Assembly: GCA_035690725.1 (NCBI GenBank)
Contig: DASSKF010000226.1
Location: 1-5,282 of the forward strand
DNA: 5,282 bases
Origin: DASSKF01 sp035690725
GTDB lineage: Bacteria; Actinomycetota; Actinomycetes; Actinomycetales; Dermatophilaceae
Direction of reading: 5' to 3'
Made by a program: the position numbers and the translations under genes. Shown in pieces: positions 1 to 5,211 of the stretch. Each line of letters opens with the position of its first letter. Within the stretch, counting starts at the first letter, position 1. A model generated the notes under the pieces. The model saw nothing but the letters and a program-made list of their open reading frames with translations, did no database searches and was not told the DNA's origin.

Positions 1-236
1 GCCACTCCGAGGTGCTCCCGTGGGACCACCTCGACTCCGGGCTGGACAAGGAGTGGCTGTGGGACGACTGGCTCGACGCCCAGGACGAGACCGAGGTCGA
101 CGACTGCCGCTGGACGCCCTGCTTCGACTGCGGCGTCTGCCCGCAGATGGGCACCGACATCGAGGTCGGCCCCACGGGCAAGAAGCTGCTGCCGCTCACC
201 GTCGTCGGTTCCGGCCGGGAGCAGCTCGTCGAGTGA
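1..236 (+). CDS. Radical SAM protein of TIGR03960 type, C-terminal fragment (5' end outside window)
   Basis: This is the last 77 codons of a gene that enters from the left; the reading frame begins at base 3 and ends at TGA 234-236. The fragment carries the conserved tail motif LPWDHLDSGLDKEWLWDDW, followed by a Cys cluster of pattern C-x4-C-x2-C-x2-C (DDCRWTPCFDCGVC) and the ending IEVGPTGKKLLPL. From memory, this tail is typical of the TIGR03960 family of B12-binding-domain radical SAM proteins. The radical SAM CxxxCxxC motif itself would lie upstream and is not visible. The function of the family is not established. The tail Cys cluster could bind a metal or an auxiliary cluster, which is inference. 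Its usual neighbour, the DUF2344 protein, is not next to it here but begins at 5212 beyond five antisense genes. The stop codon directly abuts the stop of the convergent ehuA gene. Family assignment is fairly sure; function is unknown. Confidence 0.85.
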   Translation, partial: HSEVLPWDHLDSGLDKEWLWDDWLDAQDETEVDDCRWTPCFDCGVCPQMGTDIEVGPTGKKLLPLTVVGSGREQLVE

Positions 237-1016
237 TCAGTGCTCGAGGACCTCGCTGAGGAAGTTCCGCAGTCGCGGCGAGTCCGGTGAGCTGAAGATC
301 TTCTCCGGCGGGCCCTGCTCGACGATCGACCCGTCGTCGAAGAACAGCACCCGGTCGCACACGTCCCGCGCGAAGCGCATCTCGTGGGTGACGATGAGCA
401 TCGTGATGTCAGTCTCCTCGGCGATCTCGCGCAGCACCCCGAGCACCTCGTTGATGAGCTCCGGGTCGAGCGCGGAGGTGACCTCGTCGAGCAGCATGAC
501 GCTGGGCTGCATCGCGATGCAGCGGGCGATCGCGACGCGCTGCTGCTGACCCCCCGACAGGGCGGAGGGGTAGCTGTCCTCCTTGCCCGTGAGCCCGACC
601 ATCTCGAGTAGCCGGCGTGCGCTGGCGACGGCCTCGTCCTTGGGTCTGCCCGCGACCCGGATCGGCGCCTCGGTGATGTTCTCGAGCACCTTCTTGTGCG
701 GAAACAGGTTGAACTGCTGGAAGACCATGCCGAGCCGGCCGCGGACCTGCCGCAGGTGCTTCTCGTCGGCCGGCACCGTCTTGCCCTTGCGCTTCATGTG
801 CCACAGCGGCTGGTCGCCGACGTAGACGTGGCCGCCGTCCGGCTTCTCCAGGGTCATCAGCACCCGCAGGATGGTGGTCTTGCCCGAGCCGCTGGGGCCG
901 ATGATCGAGACCCGTTCCGCGGGCGCGACCTCCAGGTCCAGGCCGTCGAGCACGACGTTGTCCCCGAACCGCTTGGTGACGTCCTCGAATCGGACCCCGA
1001 CGCCCTCGCCGGCCAT
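237..1016 (-). CDS. ehuA: Ectoine/hydroxyectoine-type ABC importer ATPase EhuA
   Basis: This is the cytoplasmic ATP-hydrolysing subunit that powers the EhuBCD importer. With the ATG at 1016 it has 259 residues, the usual size. Visible motifs are Walker A GPSGSGKT (40-47), Q-loop Gln100 in FQQFNLF, signature LSGGQQQR (153-160), Walker B VMLLDE (173-178), D-loop SALD (181-184) and switch His211. All catalytic residues are present. The insert PLWHMKRKGKTVPADEKHLR (70-89) after the LMTLE motif is, as I recall, characteristic of EhuA compared with GlnQ-like ATPases. Reading can extend to a GTG at 1127, but that would overlap ehuD by 41 nt and add a low-complexity Gly/Ser/Thr stretch. Neither start has a clear Shine-Dalgarno sequence, so I prefer 1016 on length and family alignment. 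It is the last gene of the operon, about 70 nt after ehuD. The family is certain; the ectoine subgroup is likely. Confidence 0.88.
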   Translation of the reverse strand: MAGEGVGVRFEDVTKRFGDNVVLDGLDLEVAPAERVSIIGPSGSGKTTILRVLMTLEKPDGGHVYVGDQPLWHMKRKGKTVPADEKHLRQVRGRLGMVFQQFNLFPHKKVLENITEAPIRVAGRPKDEAVASARRLLEMVGLTGKEDSYPSALSGGQQQRVAIARCIAMQPSVMLLDEVTSALDPELINEVLGVLREIAEETDITMLIVTHEMRFARDVCDRVLFFDDGSIVEQGPPEKIFSSPDSPRLRNFLSEVLEH

Positions 1017-1086
1017 ACCGGAGAAGGCGCCCCGTGTCCTCGACCCGGCGGAGGCGCCGACAGCCGTGGAACCGGGTGGTGTGGTC

Positions 1087-1743
1087 TCAGGTGAGTCGGC
1101 CAAAACGGGCCTCCAATCGACGGACACCGAGGGACAGGATGTAGCTGGCGATGACGAAGATGATGCCGGCGACGACCATCGGCTCGCCGTACTCGTAGGT
1201 CTGGTTCCCGATGGCCTGTGCGGTGCCGGCCATGCCCAGCACGCCGATCACCAGCAGCTGGGGGGTGTCCTTGAGCATCGAGATCAGGTAGTTGCCGAGC
1301 GCCGGGAAGATCGGCGGGATCGCCTGCGGCAGGATGATGCGCCGCCAGGTGTCGGCCCGGGAGAAGTTCAGGGCCCGCGCGGCCTGCCACTGCCCGGCGG
1401 GGACGGCGTCGATCCCCGCGCGGTAGACCTCGGCGGTGTAGGCGGCGTACTGGATGCCGATCACGATGATTCCCGACAGCAGCGCGTCGAGCTTGAAGCC
1501 GCCGTACTGCGGGAAGATCCAGAAGAAGAAGAAGGCCTGAAGGATCAGCGGGGTGTTCTGGATGAAGTCCCGGATGAACTCGACCACCCAGCGAACCGGC
1601 GCGATCCGGGTGCGGCGTCCGAGGTCGATGAACAGCCCCAGGACCATCGCGACCGCGATGCCCGCCGCGGTGACCTCGATCGTGACCTGGAAGGCCCGGG
1701 CGATCGTCGGGAAGACCTCGAGGAAGTAGTTGACGTCGAACAT
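1087..1743 (-). CDS. ehuD: Ectoine/hydroxyectoine-type ABC importer permease EhuD
   Basis: This 218-residue inner-membrane permease of the polar amino acid (HisM/GlnP-like) type forms half of the translocation channel with EhuC. Hydrophobic segments lie near residues 12-41, 65-80, 88-104, 140-156 and 187-207. The cytoplasmic EAA loop that contacts the ATPase is visible at about 104-128 (GQWQAARALNFS). It is followed by ILPQAIPPIFPALGNYLISM (137-156) and KDTP, wording I associate with EhuD (TIGR03003-type) proteins. The ATG at 1743 lies 5 nt after the ehuC stop; AGGTAG, which includes that stop codon, may act as a weak ribosome binding site, so the two genes are probably translationally coupled. 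The protein is intact and of family-typical length. The permease call is certain. The substrate is inferred from the whole cluster. Confidence 0.88.
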   Translation of the reverse strand: MFDVNYFLEVFPTIARAFQVTIEVTAAGIAVAMVLGLFIDLGRRTRIAPVRWVVEFIRDFIQNTPLILQAFFFFWIFPQYGGFKLDALLSGIIVIGIQYAAYTAEVYRAGIDAVPAGQWQAARALNFSRADTWRRIILPQAIPPIFPALGNYLISMLKDTPQLLVIGVLGMAGTAQAIGNQTYEYGEPMVVAGIIFVIASYILSLGVRRLEARFGRLT

Positions 1744-1748
1744 GGCGC

Positions 1749-2417
1749 CTACCTGGCCGCCGCCACGCCGAGGTCACCGCGACCGCGGCGTGCGCCCCGC
1801 TCAGTCAGCCGGAAGAGCCGGTTGATGATGGTGGCGATGATGTAGTAGGCGATGAGCGCCTCCCCGTAGTACCGCGCGTAGTTCCCGGTGTTCTCCACGG
1901 CCCCGTTGGCCGCCGCGGTCAGGTCCTGCAGGCCGATGATCGACACCAGTGCGCTCGCCTTGAGCAGCTGCACGGTGAGCACGTTGATGGGCGGCAGCAT
2001 GTTGACCATCGCCTGCGGAACGATGATCCGCCGCAGCCGGAGTGTCGGGGACATGTTGAGGGCGACCGCGGCCTCGGTCTGGCCGTGTGGCACGGCCTGC
2101 ACGGCGCCGCGCACGACCTCGGCCATGTAGCCGCCGATGTTGAGCGAGAGCGCGACCACGGCGGGGACGAACACGCCGAGGTCCAGCCCCAGCCAGATCG
2201 GCAGGCCGAAGACGAAGACGTAGAGGATCACCACCTCCGAGGCGCCACGGAACACCTCGGTGTAGGTGCGCGCGATGACCCGGAGGACCCCGATCCGGGA
2301 CAGCATCGCCGTCCCGGCGACGAGGGCGAGGATGAACCCGAACACGGCCGACAGCAGGGTCAGCTCGACGGTCATCAGCGCTCCGTCGAGCAGCTCGTCG
2401 AGAAACGGAAACGTCAT
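1749..2417 (-). CDS. ehuC: Ectoine/hydroxyectoine-type ABC importer permease EhuC
   Basis: This is the second permease subunit, 222 residues, a paralogue of EhuD with the same polar amino acid permease fold. Hydrophobic segments lie near residues 14-38, 60-78, 82-98, 133-148, 151-163 and 184-199. The EAA loop is at 98-124 (MAEVVRGAVQAVPHGQTEAA then VALNMSP), followed by RRIIVPQAM and the LLKASALVSIIGLQDL segment (151-166), both typical of this permease class. The C-terminal tail (205-222) is Arg- and Gly-rich and probably cytoplasmic. The ATG at 2417 follows the ehuB stop by 27 nt; no strong Shine-Dalgarno sequence is seen. The next gene, ehuD, starts 5 nt after this stop. The permease assignment is certain. 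The choice of EhuC rather than EhuD rests on gene order and remembered family features, since members of the pair look alike. Confidence 0.86.
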   Translation of the reverse strand: MTFPFLDELLDGALMTVELTLLSAVFGFILALVAGTAMLSRIGVLRVIARTYTEVFRGASEVVILYVFVFGLPIWLGLDLGVFVPAVVALSLNIGGYMAEVVRGAVQAVPHGQTEAAVALNMSPTLRLRRIIVPQAMVNMLPPINVLTVQLLKASALVSIIGLQDLTAAANGAVENTGNYARYYGEALIAYYIIATIINRLFRLTERGARRGRGDLGVAAAR

Positions 2418-2444
2418 GGTCCGGTGATCGTGTGCCGGCCCCGG

Positions 2445-3443
2445 TCAGCTCCCCGCGTTCGCGAAGTCCTCGAAGGTGTGCTTCTTGGCCTCCTCGAACT
2501 GGCTCTTGGCGAAGCCGAAGGCGTCACCGTTCGGCGAGGCCTCCTTCACGACCGAGTAGACCTTGCCCGCCTTCTGCAGCTTGTCCAGCTGCTTGTTGTA
2601 GGCCGTGAGGAGGGCGTCGCTGCCCTTCTTGAACTGCGGGGCGCCGCAGCTGAGCTTCTCCTCGCCGTCGATGACCGGGTTGAAGCCGTCCAGCGCCACG
2701 AGCTTTCCGTCGCCCGACTTCTTGACCAGGCTGCGGACGGTGATGCCGGTCAGCGCAAAGGCATCCGCACGCCCGGTCTTGACGGAGGCGACCAACGCGG
2801 AGTTGTTGTTGACGACAACCAGCTGGTCCTTCGCCACGCCGACGGCCGTGGCGTATTTCTGCTCCGTGGTGCCCGACTCGACGGCCAGCTTGGCGTCCGG
2901 GTTGTCCGCGACCGACTTGAAGTCGGACAGGTTCAACGGGTTGCCCTTCTTGACCGCCATCGCCTCCATCACGCAGTACACCGGGTCGGAGTAGTCGACG
3001 GCTTGTGCACGCTCGGGGGTGATGGAGGCCGCGGCCATGGTCATGTCGAAGCGCCCGGCCTTGAGCCCTGGGATCAGGCCCCTGAAGTCGACCTTCGTCC
3101 ATGTGACGTCCGTGATGTCCAGGTTGGACAGGATCTCCTGGCCCACCGACGGCGCCATGCCGGTCACGTTACCCTGGGCGTCCTGGTAGTCGTACGGCTC
3201 CTCGTTGGCGTAGCCGATGGTGATGCCGTTGTCCTGGTAGTCGGCCAGGGCACTGTCCGAGCCGCCGTCGCCCGCCGTCGATCCCGCGGTGCTGCTGGCG
3301 TTACCACCACCGCTGCTCCCGCATGCCGCCACGAGCACGAGCCCCGCCGTGGCCACCGCGGTCAGGCCGGTCATCCGACGCCGTCGGGAACGCACCCCAC
3401 CCGGACGGTCGGCGCGAGAGCGTGGTGCGGACGGCTGCGACAT
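2445..3443 (-). CDS. ehuB: Ectoine/hydroxyectoine-type solute-binding lipoprotein EhuB
   Basis: This 332-residue extracellular receptor captures the solute and delivers it to EhuC/EhuD. It has an Arg-rich N-terminus (RSRRRRM, 18-24), a hydrophobic stretch and a lipobox LVAAC with Cys41, then a Gly/Ser linker to about 66. The SBP_bac_3 domain runs from about 70 to 300 (GITIGYANEEPY, IPGLKAGRFDMTMA, SITPERAQAVDYS). The stretches KKGNPLNLSDFK, ADNPDAKLAVESGTTEQKY and GAPQFKKGSDALLTAYN align well, by memory, with EhuB of Sinorhizobium meliloti. Cys157 and Cys266 match two Cys there and could form a disulfide. ATG 3443 is chosen because GGAAGGA lies 7 nt upstream and because it puts the signal peptide at the N-terminus. 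The frame stays open to a TTG at 3623, but that TTG is part of the promoter's -35. Pocket positions differ from the rhizobial protein, so a related zwitterion or amino acid substrate is possible. Confidence 0.87.
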   Translation of the reverse strand: MSQPSAPRSRADRPGGVRSRRRRMTGLTAVATAGLVLVAACGSSGGGNASSTAGSTAGDGGSDSALADYQDNGITIGYANEEPYDYQDAQGNVTGMAPSVGQEILSNLDITDVTWTKVDFRGLIPGLKAGRFDMTMAAASITPERAQAVDYSDPVYCVMEAMAVKKGNPLNLSDFKSVADNPDAKLAVESGTTEQKYATAVGVAKDQLVVVNNNSALVASVKTGRADAFALTGITVRSLVKKSGDGKLVALDGFNPVIDGEEKLSCGAPQFKKGSDALLTAYNKQLDKLQKAGKVYSVVKEASPNGDAFGFAKSQFEEAKKHTFEDFANAGS

Positions 3444-3450
3444 GGGTTCA

Positions 3451-3457
3451 TCCTTCC
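3451..3457 (-). promoter_or_regulatory. Ribosome binding site of ehuB
   Basis: On the minus strand GGAAGGA ends 7 nt before the ATG at 3443. This is the clearest Shine-Dalgarno sequence in the operon. It decides the start of ehuB over the longer in-frame opening that reaches 3623. Confidence 0.75.
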
Positions 3458-3480
3458 GGTCATCGTCGCCACGGGGTGAC

Positions 3481-3500
3481 GGATCGGGCCGGATCGGACC
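3481..3500. repeat. Tandem 10-bp repeat in the ehuB leader
   Basis: GGATCGGGCC at 3481-3490 is followed directly by GGATCGGACC at 3491-3500, which differs at one base; a partial third unit (GGTCGG) follows. The 8-bp palindrome GACCGGTC (3497-3504) overlaps the second unit. It lies 38-57 bp upstream of the ehuB start, inside the predicted leader. It may be an operator or a leader structure, or chance in GC-rich DNA. Confidence 0.4.
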
Positions 3501-3544
3501 GGTCGGTGCTGCGCCCTCCGCCGTGACCTTCGGTCGGGTGGAAG

Positions 3545-3579
3545 CGCCGGACAGGACGCACGACGGCGGGTATCCGGCG
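3545..3579 (-). other. Inverted repeat (possible stem) early in the ehuB leader
   Basis: CGCCGGA at 3545-3551 and TCCGGCG at 3573-3579 are perfect 7-bp complements separated by 21 bases. In the minus-strand transcript they would form a stem near the 5' end of the leader. I recognise no riboswitch family here. The structure could be incidental. Confidence 0.35.
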
Positions 3580-3595
3580 GGACCGCTCCCTCCTG

Positions 3596-3623
3596 ACGCT
3601 AGCAGCGGCACGCCGCAGGTCAA
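3596..3623 (-). promoter_or_regulatory. Predicted SigA-type promoter of ehuBCDA
   Basis: On the minus strand a -35 TTGACC (3618-3623) and a -10 TAGCGT (3596-3601) are separated by 16 bp. The -35 matches the housekeeping consensus at five of six positions, and the -10 fits the actinobacterial TAnnnT pattern. The expected transcription start is near 3589, which gives a leader of about 145 nt before the ehuB ATG. It is the best promoter match I find in this intergenic region. Confidence 0.6.
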
Positions 3624-3629
3624 CGACCT
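3617..3629. promoter_or_regulatory. Candidate operator overlapping the ehuB -35
   Basis: AGGTC-AAC-GACCT is a perfect 5-bp inverted repeat with a 3-bp centre that covers the whole -35 hexamer. A protein bound here would block RNA polymerase, so repression is the natural guess. A second short inverted repeat, GCGGC-AC-GCCGC (3605-3616), sits in the promoter spacer. No regulator gene is in the window, and the binding protein is unknown. Confidence 0.4.
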
Positions 3630-3714
3630 CCGGGCCGACGTGACCCCCTCGTGACCTGGGGACCATGAGGACGGGGGAGTGGCCGAGGACCGTTCCTGTT
3701 GATGGCTTCCGGCG

Positions 3715-3737
3715 CGCCCGGCTGCAACAGCCGGGCG
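3715..3737 (-). terminator. GC-rich hairpin terminator of the C39 peptidase gene
   Basis: A perfect 10-bp stem (arm CGCCCGGCTG) with a 3-base loop lies 16 nt after the peptidase stop codon. All stem pairs are exact and mostly G-C. No T-run follows on the minus strand, so this is the tail-less hairpin form common in high-GC actinobacteria rather than a classical intrinsic terminator. Its position right after the stop supports the call. Confidence 0.65.
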
Positions 3738-3753
3738 TATTCGACTCTGGTGC

Positions 3754-5076
3754 CTACCAGTTCGCCTGCGCGGGCGGATCGGGGAGCGGCACGTCGCTGG
3801 GGTGGATCACGTAGGCGACGCCGCCGGAGTGCGGAACCCACGTGTTCTCGAACTGCTCCCGGTCGTAGACGGTGCGCACCTGCTCGTTGCTCGGGATGAG
3901 GTGGGAGGCCGGGTCGTTGACGACGACGTCCCCGTCCTCGGTGAACCCGACGATGACCATGAGGTGCCCGTTCGTGCTGTAGCCGGCGCCGTCCAGCTCG
4001 CCCTTGTCCCACGAGACCGACACCACGAGCGGGATGCCCCGCTTGATGAACTGCTCGGCCTCGGTGAGGGAGCGCAGCCGGGTGACGAAGGCATCCAGGC
4101 CGAACCGGCCGGCATACGCGGCGTTGAAGGGCCAGTTGCCGGCACCGTCGTAGTTGTAGTCGTAGGTGTTCCGGGCCGCGTGGTCCACCCACGGGTCCTG
4201 GTATGCCGGGTCGACCCACGCGTAGTCCGCCGGCCTCGGTCCGCTGCGCCAGTAGGCGAGCACCATGGACGTGGACGTCGGGCTGCACCAGGCCTCACCG
4301 CCGCCGTCCCACTGCGGGTACTCCCCGGTGTGGAGCTCCTGGGAGTAGGTGGGCACGTCCAGCGTGATGCCCTCCGCGCCGCCCAGTGGGCTGGCGGGCA
4401 GGTGCTCGGGCACGTCGATCCGCGAGGCCATCGCTCCGACCATCCCGACGTGCGGGCTCTGCGAGGTACCGTGCGGCCGGTAGAGCGTGACGCGCAGCTG
4501 GTAGCTCGACAGGCTGTGTCCGCCCGAGGCGACGAAGGTGTCGATCGCGACGTAGCCGAGGTCGTCGCCCTGGCGGGGCACCGAGGTGCGGTGGATGGCG
4601 CCGCCGGCATCCGGGTCGTCCGCAGACCAGCGGCCCATGACGTACCACTTCGACATCGCCCCGGTGTCGGCGCGGCCGCGCATCTCCACCTGCACCCAGG
4701 TGTGGCCCGGCGTGCGCGCGTTCCACGAGGAGATGAGCTCGGTGAGGTCGAAGCCGGGCCGGACCACGCGCGAGGTCCAGGTCGCGTAGTCGTAGGCGCG
4801 CGGGCCGGCGTCGCCGAACGGGTCGGTGTACTCGCGGGTGCCGATCGTCCGGGCGATCGACAGGGCACCGTGGTCGACGCGCACGCCCTCCTTCGAGCCG
4901 TGGGCGAACGCCGCGGTGTCCGACCACCGGTGGAAGGCGACCTGTTGCCCGGGATCGCCGGTCGCGCTCGCCGTCGAGACCCGGTCCACCCCGGGGCGGG
5001 CCGGCGCGGAGAGCGCGGGACCGCAGATCGTCATGAGCAGCGCCGCACAGACGACGACGAGGACCTTGCGGACCAT
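3754..5076 (-). CDS. Exported C39-family papain-like cysteine peptidase
   Basis: This 440-residue secreted protein begins with a signal peptide (MVRK then a hydrophobic run to about residue 20, cleavage near 23-26). Neither Cys10 nor Cys18 sits in a proper lipobox. Residues about 45-225 form an uncharacterised domain rich in alternating hydrophobic and polar stretches, perhaps beta-sandwich; I cannot name it. The C-terminal domain (about 238-425) matches Peptidase_C39_2 (PF13529): VPTYSQ (241-246), Cys264 in EAWCSPTSTSMVLAYW, His371 in TNGHLMVIVGF and Asp388 in VVVNDPAS form the expected catalytic set, with Gln246 a candidate oxyanion residue. The family is widespread in actinobacteria and its substrates are unknown. 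There is no ABC-transporter fusion or bacteriocin gene, so a role in leader processing is unlikely. ATG 5076 is supported by AGGGAG 7 nt upstream. It lies on the same strand as ehu but is separated from it by a hairpin. Confidence 0.88.
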   Translation of the reverse strand: MVRKVLVVVCAALLMTICGPALSAPARPGVDRVSTASATGDPGQQVAFHRWSDTAAFAHGSKEGVRVDHGALSIARTIGTREYTDPFGDAGPRAYDYATWTSRVVRPGFDLTELISSWNARTPGHTWVQVEMRGRADTGAMSKWYVMGRWSADDPDAGGAIHRTSVPRQGDDLGYVAIDTFVASGGHSLSSYQLRVTLYRPHGTSQSPHVGMVGAMASRIDVPEHLPASPLGGAEGITLDVPTYSQELHTGEYPQWDGGGEAWCSPTSTSMVLAYWRSGPRPADYAWVDPAYQDPWVDHAARNTYDYNYDGAGNWPFNAAYAGRFGLDAFVTRLRSLTEAEQFIKRGIPLVVSVSWDKGELDGAGYSTNGHLMVIVGFTEDGDVVVNDPASHLIPSNEQVRTVYDREQFENTWVPHSGGVAYVIHPSDVPLPDPPAQANW

Positions 5077-5109
5077 GAGTGCACTCCCTCTCGGCCGGAT
5101 GTCCTCGCG

Positions 5110-5115
5110 ACGCTA
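5110..5115 (-). promoter_or_regulatory. Candidate -10 element of the C39 peptidase gene
   Basis: TAGCGT on the minus strand would start transcription near 5103, giving a leader of about 27 nt with the ribosome binding site inside it. A TTGACC (5137-5142) lies upstream but 21 bp away, longer than the usual 16-19, so it may not be the true -35. The A/T-rich patch at 5150-5160 would sit at about -47 to -57, where an UP element would be. Confidence 0.4.
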
Positions 5116-5198
5116 GCCGGACGCGGTGCAGGCCCGGGTCAAGCGACGGTAAAAACTTTCGCAGGCTCGGGCCAGAACAGCATCGAGTGACGGCTCGT

Positions 5199-5204
5199 TA
5201 GCCT
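5199..5204 (+). promoter_or_regulatory. Candidate -10 of a leaderless promoter for the DUF2344 gene
   Basis: TAGCCT ends 7 nt before the ATG at 5212, so transcription would start at or next to the A of the start codon. No Shine-Dalgarno sequence precedes this ATG. Both facts fit the leaderless mRNAs common in actinobacteria. No good -35 is seen at the expected distance. Confidence 0.45.
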
Positions 5205-5211
5205 GACCGGC

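Larger units (their letters stand above)
3444..3753. other. 310-bp intergenic region between the peptidase gene and ehuB
   Basis: No convincing gene lies here on either strand. In the direction of transcription (minus) it holds the hairpin ending the peptidase gene (3715-3737), about 85 bp with nothing I can assign (3630-3714), the ehuB promoter with an inverted repeat on its -35 (3596-3629), a leader of roughly 145 nt with an internal stem and a 10-bp tandem repeat, and the ehuB ribosome binding site. The hairpin followed by a separate promoter suggests ehuBCDA is its own transcription unit, although read-through from the peptidase gene cannot be excluded. Confidence 0.7.
5077..5211. other. 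135-bp divergent promoter region
   Basis: This separates the minus-strand peptidase gene from the plus-strand DUF2344 gene. It contains the peptidase ribosome binding site (AGGGAG, 5084-5089), a minus-strand -10-like TAGCGT (5110-5115), an A/T-rich patch at 5150-5160 unlike its surroundings, and a plus-strand -10-like TAGCCT (5199-5204). Two nested short inverted repeats also lie here: CAGGCT/AGCCTG (5162-5167 and 5200-5205) enclosing CGAG/CTCG (5184-5187 and 5194-5197). Confidence 0.6.

Noticed and set aside
221..260. Bidirectional terminator at the radical SAM / ehuA junction
   Set aside because: The only stem is 5 bp with a 9-nt loop and no T-run, too weak to call.
871..1845. 324-codon plus-strand open frame antisense to ehuA and ehuD
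   Set aside because: Acidic low-complexity translation without motifs; the minus strand encodes canonical ABC subunits.
237..3443. Glutamine/glutamate or cystine importer (GlnHPQ or TcyJ type) instead of Ehu
   Set aside because: Same superfamily and not fully excluded, but the ATPase insert at residues 70-89 and the EhuB central segments fit the ectoine branch better.
3371..3463. 30-codon upstream ORF overlapping the ehuB start (ATGs at 3463 and 3451)
   Set aside because: No ribosome binding site precedes the first ATG and the peptide is Arg/Pro-rich. The nearby GGAAGGA is spaced for the ehuB ATG. It looks like a chance frame.
2085..3479. 464-codon plus-strand open frame antisense to ehuB and ehuC
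   Set aside because: It is His/Arg/Val/Asp-rich with no recognisable domain, and lies opposite well-supported genes. Long antisense frames are expected in DNA this GC-rich.
3444..3589. Known riboswitch (guanidine ykkC or c-di-AMP ydaO type) in the ehuB leader
   Set aside because: The conserved core sequences I remember for these classes are absent; only one simple stem is visible.
3444..3623. 60-residue N-terminal extension of ehuB from a TTG at 3623
   Set aside because: The TTG is part of the predicted -35, there is no ribosome binding site, and it would bury the lipoprotein signal peptide.
3802..5190. 462-codon plus-strand open frame antisense to the peptidase gene
   Set aside because: Its composition is biased toward Arg, Gly, Val and Asp with no motifs, while the opposite strand carries a clear signal peptide and catalytic residues.
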